This document shows positions 36,440-45,024 of a DNA stretch of 64,000 nucleotides, piece after piece. The notes under the pieces were generated by a model that saw nothing but the letters and a program-made list of their open reading frames with translations, had not been told where the DNA came from and did no database searches. This stretch comes from Marinifilum sp. N1E240 (GTDB lineage: Bacteria; Bacteroidota; Bacteroidia; Bacteroidales; Marinifilaceae), in NCBI RefSeq assembly GCF_009295825.1, contig NZ_WHKF01000002.1, positions 1-64,000 of the forward strand. Reading direction: 5' to 3'. The position numbers were made by a program, and so were the translations under genes. Position 1 is the first letter of the stretch. Every line of letters starts with the position of its first letter.

Positions 36440-36814
36440 GCCATAAAAAAAACTGCAAAAAGGTTGGTGAAGACCTTCTTACAGTTTTGAAGCAAAAACT
36501 AACAATTTGGAAAAGTTCCAATAATTTCATTTTAAAATAAATACTTCAAATCCTACTCACAATTCTAACCCTAACCTAAACCTCACGTAGGATTTGAAAT
36601 ATTAATTGCAGTTGAAAATTAACTACTCTTTCGTCACTCACAACACTTTAATGTTGTTACCTCCCAAACACATTACAAATATGCATGCTTTTTTTTCGAA
36701 AATGTTCAAGGCATTTACCCAAATTGATAAAATGATACACCCAAAATAGGATAGGTATTTTACGCCAATAGAAACATAAGGCGTAAGTAATCTGGATGTT
36801 GTTCAGTGTTGTGT
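36440..36814. other. Convergent gap with nested inverted repeats
   Basis: This 375-nt region carries no ORF of note. It holds a 12-bp inverted repeat (36545-36556 with 36587-36598, CAAATCCTAC core) around a 30-nt loop of AACCCTAACC-like sequence, and a 7-bp one (TTACGCC at 36760-36766 with GGCGTAA at 36780-36786). A small structured RNA is possible, but there is no proof of transcription. Confidence 0.4.
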
Positions 36815-36846
36815 AAAAAAAAGAGCCAGCCTTTAAAGGCTGGCTC
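36815..36846 (-). terminator. Strong palindromic terminator of the 597-aa gene
   Basis: A perfect 24-bp palindrome (36823-36846, GAGCCAGCC with GGCTGGCTC) is followed on the minus strand by eight T residues (36815-36822). It sits 8 nt after the stop codon. Confidence 0.9.
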
Positions 36847-36853
36847 TCGATAT

Positions 36854-38647
36854 CTAAGATTCTGTTTTTATCAGTATATTTTTAATTTCTCCTTCTAGTT
36901 TTTCGAGGTCTTTTTCAACTTGAGATTTCATATCGTTGAATTTGTTTGAGACCTTTTGCGAAAGATTTTTATAATAATCCACTCCATTCAGCAAATTCTT
37001 TTTAAAACCTTCTAGCGATTTAACTTGTTTTGGAATAGGATTCTTTAATTCTCCTACTTGCTCCTTAAGGTAATCGTAATACAGATTCAATTCTTTGATA
37101 AACATGTGCGGTCTGTCCTTACGATCGATAAGATTTGTCCTGCTGTAGATGTGATCAATCATCTCCTTCAGCTTTACCTTCTTGGTAAAATATGCCAAAT
37201 TTGGACCAGGACAAATGGAAACACCATCACCATCGCGTTTGGTATCGATATCATTAACAAGATAAGAAGCTGCAGACAATCCTTTACAAAGACAAGTTTT
37301 CTCCATTAAAAGATTAAATTCTTTTTGGTATTCTTCTCTTGGAAGGTTTTGCTCTTTTAAATGAGCCAATTTTAACTTCTGATATTGTCTTGAAGCTGTA
37401 CAAATAGGTTCCTTAGTAAATTCAGTATTGGCGATCATATACTTTTTAGTACATGCACTACCTGGCTGATTCTTTTCCAAACGATCCCACTTGTCTGCAT
37501 CCCTAGTGTTTGCGTTAAGGTTGTTAAAACGAACACCCAATGGAGAAGCATGACTTAATGAAAGATCTTTTTCATCAGCAGTTTCCAAAAGAGATAGAGT
37601 TTTCTCATCAACATCACAAGCTTCGGGAACCATCAAGAATGGAGATCCCCAACCAATAGAGTCTAAATTGTATTCCTTAATTAAGAACTCGTGTTCTTCG
37701 GCAGTTCCAACACCACCTTGTGCTGTTACTTTTAATTCAAGATTATCTGGCACAGGTTTGTTTTTCTCAGTTAATGCCTGAGTCAAAACTTGCTGTAAAC
37801 TATCTTTCAGATCGGCTCTTTTTTCTTTGAATTCCTGCAAAATAGGTCCCATTAAAAAGCCGTCGGTTGCAAAAGCATGACCGCCACAATTTAAACCGGA
37901 TTCTATTCTGTATTCAGAGATCCAAATTCCCTTTTTGGCAAGATATCGCCCCTGGATTAAAGCCGACCTATAGTCGCTTACTTTCAGAACGATTTTTTTC
38001 TTGATATAGCCAGAGCTATCAGGATAAAAATCTTCGAACTGCTCAAGGTAACCATACAAGCGTGGGTTCATTCCAGCAGAAAGGACCATGGAGCTCTCCA
38101 GGTTACTCATCGCAAATCCACGAAGAGCTGCATGGGCATCATTGAATTCTACAGGTAAATCTTCACCTTCGTAACGGTTTCCTTTGTCTAATTTGGTCAT
38201 GATATTTACATCAATCGACCCAAGAGGCAAATGGTTACTTAACCATTCTTTAGCTTCCTTAACGTAAGGATTGTCAGCAAATTTCTCTTTGAATTCCTGT
38301 TTTACTTCTGAAAAATCAGGCAGCATATCCAGATATTCTTCTAGCTCTTTACCTTTATCTTGAATGGAATCTTTTAGATTTTCGAACTTTTCCTTTACCA
38401 TACTATCCAATAAATTCAGATAGGAAGTAATTCTCTCAGCACGAAAATCTTTGGTTTTTTCTGTTATAGGCTTAAAGGGGAGACTTAACTTTTTACAGTA
38501 CATTTCTCTCATCTTTTCAACAAGAATATCATCTACTATTGAAACGACTGATGAAATCCCTAAATGAGCCACTTTTACAGGAGTATCCACAGTAAATCCG
38601 GTACCCATAACCGGAATGTGAAAACTATGTCCTAAAATTTTACTCAT
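36854..38647 (-). CDS. Unrecognised 597-residue protein, possible FMN TIM-barrel
   Basis: A 597-residue cytoplasmic protein. Its first residues, GHSFHIPVMGTGFTVDTPVKVAHLGISSVVS, and a later KVTAQGGVGTAEEHEFLIKEYNLDSIGWGSPF resemble the start and the phosphate-binding end of nitronate monooxygenase/PfaD-like FMN TIM-barrels. Much of the middle and the C-terminal 70 residues are charged helices, unlike known members. Cysteines (CGGH, CTKK, CTAS, CLCKG, CPGP) may bind metal or be catalytic. It is monocistronic with a strong terminator. The function is unknown; the barrel assignment is tentative. Confidence 0.6.
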   Translation of the reverse strand: MSKILGHSFHIPVMGTGFTVDTPVKVAHLGISSVVSIVDDILVEKMREMYCKKLSLPFKPITEKTKDFRAERITSYLNLLDSMVKEKFENLKDSIQDKGKELEEYLDMLPDFSEVKQEFKEKFADNPYVKEAKEWLSNHLPLGSIDVNIMTKLDKGNRYEGEDLPVEFNDAHAALRGFAMSNLESSMVLSAGMNPRLYGYLEQFEDFYPDSSGYIKKKIVLKVSDYRSALIQGRYLAKKGIWISEYRIESGLNCGGHAFATDGFLMGPILQEFKEKRADLKDSLQQVLTQALTEKNKPVPDNLELKVTAQGGVGTAEEHEFLIKEYNLDSIGWGSPFLMVPEACDVDEKTLSLLETADEKDLSLSHASPLGVRFNNLNANTRDADKWDRLEKNQPGSACTKKYMIANTEFTKEPICTASRQYQKLKLAHLKEQNLPREEYQKEFNLLMEKTCLCKGLSAASYLVNDIDTKRDGDGVSICPGPNLAYFTKKVKLKEMIDHIYSRTNLIDRKDRPHMFIKELNLYYDYLKEQVGELKNPIPKQVKSLEGFKKNLLNGVDYYKNLSQKVSNKFNDMKSQVEKDLEKLEGEIKNILIKTES

Positions 38648-38748
38648 GAATTTGTTTATTGATTTATGAAATAATTCGGCTTGTGTTTTTATGCTATTTA
38701 CACATAAAACTCAAACGGAGGGCAAGTTAGATGAATTAGCGCTTAAAT

Positions 38749-38756
38749 CAAAGATA
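38749..38756 (-). promoter_or_regulatory. Possible -7 box of the 597-aa gene
   Basis: On the minus strand the sequence reads TATCTTTG, an exact TAnnTTTG match, about 100 nt before the ATG at 38647. The -33 region is not convincing. Confidence 0.4.
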
Positions 38757-38776
38757 AAATCTACTTATTTGCAGTA

Positions 38777-38807
38777 TATTAAAGTTTAAAGCATTTAAAC
38801 TTTAATA
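38777..38807. repeat. AT-rich perfect hairpin
   Basis: ATTAAAGTTTAAA (38778-38790) pairs perfectly with TTTAAACTTTAAT (38794-38806), loop GCA; an outer T-A pair extends it. It lies between the ogt stop and the 597-aa gene promoter and could end the ogt transcript, although no T-run follows. Confidence 0.55.
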
Positions 38808-38848
38808 AGTGTTTTGAGTAGAATTTTTAAAACAAATAATATGAAAAC

Positions 38849-39355
38849 TTAGAACAATTGATACTGTTTTGAATTGCCTTCTAAATCAATGTTTTCAATT
38901 TGTAAAAGTTTAGATTTGTTTTCTAGACCTCCAGCATAGCCGGTAAGCCTACCATTTTTGCCAATAACCCTATGGCAGGGAATTACAATCGGAATTGGGT
39001 TTTGTGAGTTAGCCATACCAACAGCACGACAGGCTGTTGGTTTATCTATTGCATTGGCAATGTCTTGATATGATTTTATTTGACCATGAGGAATTTGTAA
39101 CAATTCATTCCAAATCTGTTTTTGAAAAACAGTTCCTTCAGGAGCCAATTTTAAATTAAATTGAGTCAAAGTTTTTGAGAAATAGGCATCCAACTGTTCC
39201 TTTACCAAATTCAATTTCGATGGATCATGATACCAATTCGAATCAATGGATGATGTGTCAAACTGATCCTCAAATAGTATTTTTTTTAATCCTTCATCAC
39301 TTGATAATAGTAGGAGTTGACCAATTGGTGTTGATATAATATCGTAATAGAACAT
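38849..39355 (-). CDS. ogt: Methylated-DNA-protein-cysteine methyltransferase
   Basis: A 168-residue repair enzyme that removes alkyl groups from O6-alkylguanine by suicidal transfer to a cysteine. The active-site motif PIVIPCHRVIG with the acceptor Cys and the downstream NGRLTGYAGGLENK are clear. The ATG at 39355 is preferred; a TTG three codons earlier is possible. It starts 15 nt after the tcdA stop and is the last gene of the tatD-tcdA-ogt unit. Confidence 0.95.
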   Translation of the reverse strand: MFYYDIISTPIGQLLLLSSDEGLKKILFEDQFDTSSIDSNWYHDPSKLNLVKEQLDAYFSKTLTQFNLKLAPEGTVFQKQIWNELLQIPHGQIKSYQDIANAIDKPTACRAVGMANSQNPIPIVIPCHRVIGKNGRLTGYAGGLENKSKLLQIENIDLEGNSKQYQLF

Positions 39356-39370
39356 GAAAAACAATTAGAT

Positions 39371-40093
39371 TTATTTGTCTGGTAATAAGCCTTTTATAAC
39401 AACAGATGAAATAAAACAACCAAACAAAGGAGGCATATATGAAATGGTTCCCACATTTGACTTTTTGTTTCTGCTTTCATCCAGTATTACTGCATCTTTT
39501 GAGACATCTTCAGGAGAGAAAACCACTTGAACGCCTTTGTAAACATCCAACTTATGAAGTTTTTTTCGTAACATTCTAGCTAATTTACAATTGTACGTTT
39601 CCGAGATATCAGCTATTTGAATTTTTGAGGGATCGGTTTTTCCTCCCGCACCCATTGCTGAAACAATTTTAAGATTGTTTTGTAAGCTACGGTATATTAA
39701 AAATATTTTTGGTGCTAAAGTATCAATAGCGTCAACCACATAATCGTATTTCGCTTCTACAAGTACTTCGCCTATTCTTTCCTCTCTTAGATACTCGTTT
39801 TTAATATTCAAATCCAGATTTGGATTGATGTCTAAAAGTCTTGCTCCCATAACCTCAGCTTTATCCTTATTAATATTGGAGGTCGTGGCAGGTAATTGTC
39901 TATTGATATTCGAGGTATCAATTGTGTCACCATCAACAATAGTCATTCTGCCTACTCCGGCACGACAAATTTGTTCGGCGGCATAAGCCCCAACTCCTCC
40001 TAATCCGACAATTAGAACATGGGAGTTTTTTAAAATATTTAGTTTCTCTTCACCCAACAATAGATTTGTTCGGCTTAACCATTCTTCACTCAT
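39371..40093 (-). CDS. tcdA: tRNA threonylcarbamoyladenosine dehydratase
   Basis: A 240-residue E1-like enzyme that cyclises t6A to ct6A in tRNA. The ATP-binding Rossmann motif is GLGGVGAYAAE (30-40), followed by DGDTIDTSNINRQ with the adenylation-site Arg, and VDAIDT. Length fits TcdA. Its start overlaps the tatD stop by 8 nt, and ogt follows. Confidence 0.93.
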   Translation of the reverse strand: MSEEWLSRTNLLLGEEKLNILKNSHVLIVGLGGVGAYAAEQICRAGVGRMTIVDGDTIDTSNINRQLPATTSNINKDKAEVMGARLLDINPNLDLNIKNEYLREERIGEVLVEAKYDYVVDAIDTLAPKIFLIYRSLQNNLKIVSAMGAGGKTDPSKIQIADISETYNCKLARMLRKKLHKLDVYKGVQVVFSPEDVSKDAVILDESRNKKSNVGTISYMPPLFGCFISSVVIKGLLPDK

Positions 40094-40757
40094 AACTTTT
40101 AAAACAGGTATTGTAATTTTTTAGTATTTGATTTTTAATTTCCTCTGTATCCATCTTCTTTAATACCGCGGCTTTTGTATAGATATCTTCAATTGTGATA
40201 TCGCTATCATCGGTTTCCAAAAAGAATTTATTTTCAGGTATATTTTGGAAAACTTTCTGAAGTTTCTCATTCTTCAATAATGCATTTCCAAAGGATAAAT
40301 AACAACCAGCTTTCAGTAGGCTCGTAGCTATTTCAATATTTTTTTGATAGCCATGAATTATCCATGGTGTATCTGTATCATTAGTCTTTTTTATTCGAAT
40401 AAGATCTGAAAAAGCTTTAACGCAATGTATGATAACAGGCTTTTGCAATTGTTTGGCAACATTAAGTTGAGATTTGAAAATTTCTTCCTGCTTCTTAAAA
40501 TCTGTATCTATGAATTTATCCAAACCAATTTCGCCTATAGCTATGGCGTTTAAATTGACTGCTTGTTGAGCTAATTCTTCGCTTAAATTGAATAGTTCCA
40601 CTTTAGCTATATCCCAAGGATGCAAACCAATAGAGTATATTGAATCACTGCTCAAATTGTTCGGTGTATTTGCATATGACATATTCACAATAACCACAGA
40701 ATTCTTTCTATAATGTGTGTTATGCGTATGAATATTGATATATGGAATTGCTGACAT
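40086..40757 (-). CDS. TatD-family metal-dependent hydrolase
   Basis: A 223-residue protein from the ATG at 40757 (MSAIPYINIHTHN). A longer reading from 40805 is excluded because it would lie upstream of the promoter at 40776-40783. TatD motifs: IHTHN (8-12), GEIGLDKF, VIHCVKAF, IIHGYQKN and FFLETDDSDI, forming a metal-dependent amidohydrolase site. TatD family members are DNases or repair-linked hydrolases. The protein is shorter than E. coli TatD (260). Confidence 0.88.
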   Translation of the reverse strand: MSAIPYINIHTHNTHYRKNSVVIVNMSYANTPNNLSSDSIYSIGLHPWDIAKVELFNLSEELAQQAVNLNAIAIGEIGLDKFIDTDFKKQEEIFKSQLNVAKQLQKPVIIHCVKAFSDLIRIKKTNDTDTPWIIHGYQKNIEIATSLLKAGCYLSFGNALLKNEKLQKVFQNIPENKFFLETDDSDITIEDIYTKAAVLKKMDTEEIKNQILKNYNTCFKSYE

Positions 40758-40775
40758 CTTCAAAAAATTAGTGCG

Positions 40776-40806
40776 TAAAAATACAAATATTGACTTAGAG
40801 GACAAA
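40776..40806 (-). promoter_or_regulatory. Promoter of the tatD-tcdA-ogt operon
   Basis: On the minus strand it reads TTTG, 19 nt, TATTTTTA, one mismatch from consensus. It lies 18 nt before the ATG at 40757 and excludes the more upstream start. Confidence 0.65.
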
Positions 40807-40958
40807 TTTCCTGCAATTTTCTATTTTGGTTAAGTGATTCTAAAAAATTCATTGATTGAAGGTTGCAAAAAATCTCATATAAGATTCGTCAAAAATTAAG
40901 GAAATAATCACTGTGTCCCTTGTTTTATGGGGATATTCTTACTTACTTTGTGTATAGA

Positions 40959-40974
40959 AAAGAACGTTCTTTTA
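40959..40974. promoter_or_regulatory. Perfect 16-bp palindrome
   Basis: AAAAGAACGTTCTTTT is its own reverse complement. It lies 19 nt before the 5' end of the structured RNA at 40994, where an operator or regulator site could act on its promoter. No protein is assigned. Confidence 0.55.
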
Positions 40975-40993
40975 CATACAATATAAAAAACAT

Positions 40994-41170
40994 ACCGCAT
41001 TAATTAGCGATTGTTAAACTCAACAGTTATCACATACCGAGTAAGCAACATGCTTGCAAAAGCAGGCCCCAACCTTCGGGTTGTTTCGGCACAGGGGAAA
41101 CTTGACCAAGCAGGCACTCAAATCCTGTCATACAGGAGTTTAAAATCCCAATAATTAATGCGGTTTTTTT
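40994..41170 (+). ncRNA. Structured small RNA, 6S-like (Bacteroidales-1-like candidate)
   Basis: The ends pair perfectly over 13 bp (40994-41006 with 41152-41164), and the 3' arm runs into seven T residues (41164-41170), so the closing stem also ends the transcript. Inside, TTAAACTC pairs with GAGTTTAA after an adjoining GATT/AATC step, and local hairpins occur (CAACC TTCG GGTTG, CCTGT CAT ACAGG, AAGCA ACA TGCTT). A long closing rod with a branched core and about 175 nt is the plan of 6S RNA, and 6S in Bacteroidales is known as the Bacteroidales-1 motif; the assignment is inferred from shape only. The gap 40806-41190 holds no protein gene. Confidence 0.65.
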
Positions 41171-41190
41171 GTGCTTTATTATGAACAGAT

Positions 41191-41838
41191 TTAGAAAGAA
41201 TTATTTTTGATTTGCTTGATCTTATAGCTCGTTCCAAATTCCCCAAATTCAGGTTCAATTACATCCCAGCAAATTAGTTTCACGAGAATTCTTTCGGCTT
41301 TGTATCGGCTTATTTTAGCCAATTTGCTAAATTTATTTAGGCTTATTGTTGAATTTGTTTTTAGATGATCAAGCAGTAAACTTTCAGTTTCGGTATATTC
41401 TAAATAAGTGCCGGTAGGTTTCGATTTTCGCTTCCACACTTCAAGCATGATACGATTGGCTAATTTGTTTTCATCAAACTTACGTACATAAGCCAACCAT
41501 TTGCCATCTTCATTTTGAGCATAATGAGGCATTTCATCCGATGGAGCAACAGTAACTTCCAATACATTCTTACCATTAATACTCCACACTTTACTTTCGA
41601 AAGTAATTTTTGGACGACTATACATTTCTGCTGCAGCCTGAATCATATGAAACTCTTCATCGATTTGTGCCCCAGCAATTCTCCCATTGTCTTTTACACC
41701 GATGAGTAATTTGCCACCATCGGTGTTCGCGAAGGCAGATAATGATTTTGCAATCTTTTTAGAATCTGTAATGCAAAATTTAAAATCTTGTTGCTGATGT
41801 TCTCCTTCGCGAATTAGCTTCTCTATATAGTGAACCAT
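41191..41838 (-). CDS. AlbA_2 (Schlafen-like) domain protein
   Basis: A 215-residue protein. The N-terminal AlbA_2 domain (about 10-115) shows EGEHQQQDFKFCITDSKKIAKSLSAFANTDGGKLLIGVKDNG and GAQIDEEF. The C-terminal half (about 140-205) has a winged-helix look (LLDHLKTNSTISLNKFSKLAKISRYKAERILVKL). Members act in transcription control or phage defence, but function here is unknown. It lies 48 nt after the U32 peptidase stop on the same strand and is probably co-transcribed; it ends 20 nt from the structured RNA. Confidence 0.85.
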   Translation of the reverse strand: MVHYIEKLIREGEHQQQDFKFCITDSKKIAKSLSAFANTDGGKLLIGVKDNGRIAGAQIDEEFHMIQAAAEMYSRPKITFESKVWSINGKNVLEVTVAPSDEMPHYAQNEDGKWLAYVRKFDENKLANRIMLEVWKRKSKPTGTYLEYTETESLLLDHLKTNSTISLNKFSKLAKISRYKAERILVKLICWDVIEPEFGEFGTSYKIKQIKNNSF

Positions 41839-41886
41839 AACTTAAAACTTTAACGGTTCGTAATCTTATTTCTTAATCAATTGTGT

Positions 41887-43707
41887 TTATCCAAAAACGA
41901 TTTTCATTTCGCAGCGCTGACAATTGAATTCCAACTTGTATCTGTTTTTGTTATCTACTAAAAATAAGGGTGTATTCTCACTTTTATTGGTTTTTGTCTC
42001 CTTATGGCACATTCCAAATTCGTGACGTAAACAGTGTCTTGTGGTCATTATCGTCTTACCGGAATAGTTTTCCTGTAATTCAAATCCTTTTTCAATTTTT
42101 TCGACACCACATTTGTGATAAAACTCTTCTGCATTACAATTGGCTACATTTCCCATATAACTCAATTCTTTTGTAGGATATTGAGGATGTGAAATTAAGG
42201 GTCTTGTTTCTATTGGTTTTGCCGCATCAAGTCTATTCTGACTCAATTGATTTAAGCAATCTCTACGAAGTTCATTCAACAGTTTAGCTTGAATAAAAGG
42301 AACCTTATCGTACTCAGTTTCGATGTTACTAACCTCAAAAATGGAATCACCTGTTTTTTGCAATTGTTTTTTGATATTAGATAGTGCCATTTCTTCATTT
42401 CGAGCAGATTCGAATTCTGCTTTTAGCTCAATATTGGCTGAGATCTCATCTTCATCAATTGCTGTAAGATTTAGAGTATCACCAAAAATATTAAGGAAAA
42501 ATTCAACAGATATTTTACGAACAGAGTTATCTCTTTTCAGAACTTTGGCAAATTCATGGTCGTTATTTCTATACAATATAGCACCTTGTTGAAGCATGCT
42601 CATCTCATTAGGAAAAATTTTATCTCCTTTAACACCATTTACCTGAAATCCTTTAAGTAGCTTGTTTTTATTAAAGAAACAAAGACCATCGCCGTTGTTT
42701 AGTTCAAACTTACTTTCTACTATAAAGTGATCTTTTTTGATCTCTACTATTTTTCCAACTTCTTTTCCCATGGATTTTGGAGTGTGGAAATTGGCAATCT
42801 CCGGCACTCTACCTGTAAAGAAGTAGTTGGTATATCCACGGTTAAAAGTTTTCTCTGGATCAGGTGTAAAACCAGGATTGATTTGCCCTGATGAAGCAGC
42901 TTCAAATTCACGTTTCTTATCAAAAACAGAATCCAGTTTCTGTCGGTAATAGCTTGTTACATTTTTGAGGTAAGAACTGTCTTTTAATCTTCCTTCAATC
43001 TTTAAGGAACAGATACCACTTTCAATTACCTCTTCTAAATGATCAGATAAATTCAAATCTTTAAGAGAAAGAAGGTGCTTATCTTTAGCGATTACCTTGC
43101 CTTCTTCGTCAACCAAATCATATTTCATTCTACAAGCCTGGCTGCATTCTCCTCTGTTCGCAGAACGCCCGCCAACAGCATGAGAAAAGTAACATTGTCC
43201 GCTAAGCGAAACACAAAGAGCGCCATGAACAAAATATTCCAGTTCTACATTTGTATGTTTTCTAATGTTTTTAATCTGATCAAGAGATAGCTCGCGAGCT
43301 AAAATGATTCGTTTAAATCCAACTTTTTCAAGAAATTGAATTCTTTCTAAATCGTAATTGTGAGTTTGAGTGCTGGCGTGCAATTCGATAGGAGGTAGAT
43401 TCATCTCCAGAATTCCCATATCCTGTACAATTAAAGCATCTGCTCCCAATTCATACAGTTGATGAATAAGCTCTTCGGCTTCCTTTAATTCATTATCGTA
43501 AAGGATGGTATTCATGGTAATAAAAACCTTTGCCCAATAACGATGCGCATAGTCAATTAACTCAGCAATGTCTTCAATAGTATTTCCTGCTGCAGCGCGA
43601 GCTCCGAATTTAGGTGCTCCAATATATACGGCATCAGCTCCATAATTTATGGCTGCTATACCTGTTTCCAGATTTTTAGCCGGAGCTAATAGTTCAATTT
43701 TGTTCAT
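41887..43707 (-). CDS. Peptidase U32 family protein
   Basis: A 606-residue protein from the ATG at 43707, beginning MNKIELLAPAKN, the typical U32 start; a reading from 43788 is unlikely because the promoter box lies at 43726-43733. The U32 signature ELEYFVHGALCVSLSGQCYFSHAVGGRSANRGECSQACR is complete, with C-terminal cysteines (CLRHEFGMC, CQRC) for an Fe-S or Zn site. Members such as RlhA and TrhP hydroxylate rRNA or tRNA; protease activity is not assured. An AlbA_2 gene follows. Confidence 0.92.
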   Translation of the reverse strand: MNKIELLAPAKNLETGIAAINYGADAVYIGAPKFGARAAAGNTIEDIAELIDYAHRYWAKVFITMNTILYDNELKEAEELIHQLYELGADALIVQDMGILEMNLPPIELHASTQTHNYDLERIQFLEKVGFKRIILARELSLDQIKNIRKHTNVELEYFVHGALCVSLSGQCYFSHAVGGRSANRGECSQACRMKYDLVDEEGKVIAKDKHLLSLKDLNLSDHLEEVIESGICSLKIEGRLKDSSYLKNVTSYYRQKLDSVFDKKREFEAASSGQINPGFTPDPEKTFNRGYTNYFFTGRVPEIANFHTPKSMGKEVGKIVEIKKDHFIVESKFELNNGDGLCFFNKNKLLKGFQVNGVKGDKIFPNEMSMLQQGAILYRNNDHEFAKVLKRDNSVRKISVEFFLNIFGDTLNLTAIDEDEISANIELKAEFESARNEEMALSNIKKQLQKTGDSIFEVSNIETEYDKVPFIQAKLLNELRRDCLNQLSQNRLDAAKPIETRPLISHPQYPTKELSYMGNVANCNAEEFYHKCGVEKIEKGFELQENYSGKTIMTTRHCLRHEFGMCHKETKTNKSENTPLFLVDNKNRYKLEFNCQRCEMKIVFG

Positions 43708-43725
43708 GTTAATGCTAATTTGAGG

Positions 43726-43733
43726 CGAAGATA
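43726..43733 (-). promoter_or_regulatory. -7 box of the U32 gene
   Basis: TATCTTCG on the minus strand, one mismatch from TAnnTTTG, with TTTA 18 nt upstream (43752-43755). It lies 19 nt before the ATG at 43707 and supports that start. Confidence 0.5.
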
Positions 43734-43894
43734 CAAAGCAATGTCGAGACCTAAAGGTTCTATGCACCCTTAATTTAAATCTAGCCATTTAATCAGATCT
43801 TATAAATTCATTTATAGGATGCTCAAAAAATTCTTTTTTCAAGGTTTGAGATCTTATTTATATCTTGTATAAATAAAAATAATAAAAAAGTACG

Positions 43895-44977
43895 ATGACA
43901 AAAAATAGACTTCTAAGTACCTTTTCAATTACTGATTTGGACTTAAAAAATAGAATGGTAATGGCACCTATGACCAGAAACAGAGCTGGAGAGGGAAATG
44001 TACCAACAGATTTGATGGCAAATTATTATGAGCAAAGATCGGGCGCCGGACTAATTATTACCGAAGCAAGTCAAATCTCACCACAAGGAATGGGATATCC
44101 TGCTACACCAGGAATTTATAGTCAGGAACAGGTTAAAGGATGGAAAATTGTAACTGATAAAGTTCATAAAGTTGGTGGTAAAATATTTATTCAGCTTTGG
44201 CATGTTGGGCGTATTTCTCATCCGGATTTTCATGAGGGTGATTTGCCTGTTGCTCCATCGGCAATAAAACCAGCTGGACAAGTATTTACTTATGAAGGAT
44301 TGAAAGATTTTGTGGAACCACGGGAATTGGAACTTTCGGAGATAAAAGGTATTGTTGAGGATTATAAAAATGCCGCTAAAAATGCGATGGAAGCAGGATT
44401 TGATGGAATCGAAATTCATGCAGCCAATGGCTATTTAATCGATCAATTTTTAGTTGACAAAACCAATCATCGTAAAGATGAATATGGAGGTAGCATAGAA
44501 AACAGAGCACGTTTTTTGTTTGAGGTAGTAAATGCTGTAAGTGAAGTTTGGTCAAATGATAGAGTAGGCGTGAGACTTTCTCCTAGTGGTTTGTTTAATG
44601 ATATGGGAGATTCTAATCCGACGGAAATTTTCAAATATGTTATCGAAAAACTAAATACTTATCATCTTGCTTATCTTCATCTAATTGAACCTTTGATGCC
44701 TGTTGATGAACATCCTCAATTGATTAAAGATGTCTCTAACTATTACGGGAAACTTTTTAACGGAGTAAGAATGATTAATGGTGGTTTTACTAAGGATTCT
44801 GGTAATAAAGCTATAGAGAATGGTGTAGCAGAATTGGTATCTTTTGGGGTTCCTTATTTGGCTAATCCGGACTTAGAGAAACGATTTGAAGTGAATGCGG
44901 AATTGAATACAGCTAATCAGGAAACCTTTTATGGTGGGAACGAAGTTGGTTACACGGATTATCCGGCATTGAAATAA
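43895..44977 (+). CDS. Old Yellow Enzyme-type alkene reductase
   Basis: A 360-residue FMN flavoprotein that reduces activated C=C bonds with NAD(P)H. Motifs: KNRMVMAPMTRNRA, the FMN phosphate region; QLWHVGRISHPD; IHAANGYLIDQFL with the His-Asn pair; and RLSPSGLFNDMGDSNP. It fits the NemA/OYE class used in xenobiotic or enone stress. It is monocistronic, ending in a long bidirectional terminator. Confidence 0.93.
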   Translation: MTKNRLLSTFSITDLDLKNRMVMAPMTRNRAGEGNVPTDLMANYYEQRSGAGLIITEASQISPQGMGYPATPGIYSQEQVKGWKIVTDKVHKVGGKIFIQLWHVGRISHPDFHEGDLPVAPSAIKPAGQVFTYEGLKDFVEPRELELSEIKGIVEDYKNAAKNAMEAGFDGIEIHAANGYLIDQFLVDKTNHRKDEYGGSIENRARFLFEVVNAVSEVWSNDRVGVRLSPSGLFNDMGDSNPTEIFKYVIEKLNTYHLAYLHLIEPLMPVDEHPQLIKDVSNYYGKLFNGVRMINGGFTKDSGNKAIENGVAELVSFGVPYLANPDLEKRFEVNAELNTANQETFYGGNEVGYTDYPALK

Positions 44978-45024
44978 TAAAGATAAACCGCAGCAATTTG
45001 TATTTGCTGCGGTTTATCTTTATT
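44976..45024. terminator. Long bidirectional terminator over both stop codons
   Basis: AATAAAGATAAACCGCAGCAA (44976-44996) pairs perfectly over 21 bp with 45004-45024, loop 7 nt. The OYE stop (44975-44977) and the convergent epimerase stop (45020-45022) lie in its arms; A/T runs on both sides make it work in both directions. Confidence 0.9.

Noticed and set aside
40994-41170. tmRNA, SRP RNA or RNase P RNA
   Set aside because: No tRNA-like ends, no SRP GGAA tetraloop core and no RNase P conserved segment; a 6S-like rod fits better.
43708-43788. N-terminal extension of the U32 protein
   Set aside because: The promoter box lies inside it and family members start at MNKIELLAPAKN.
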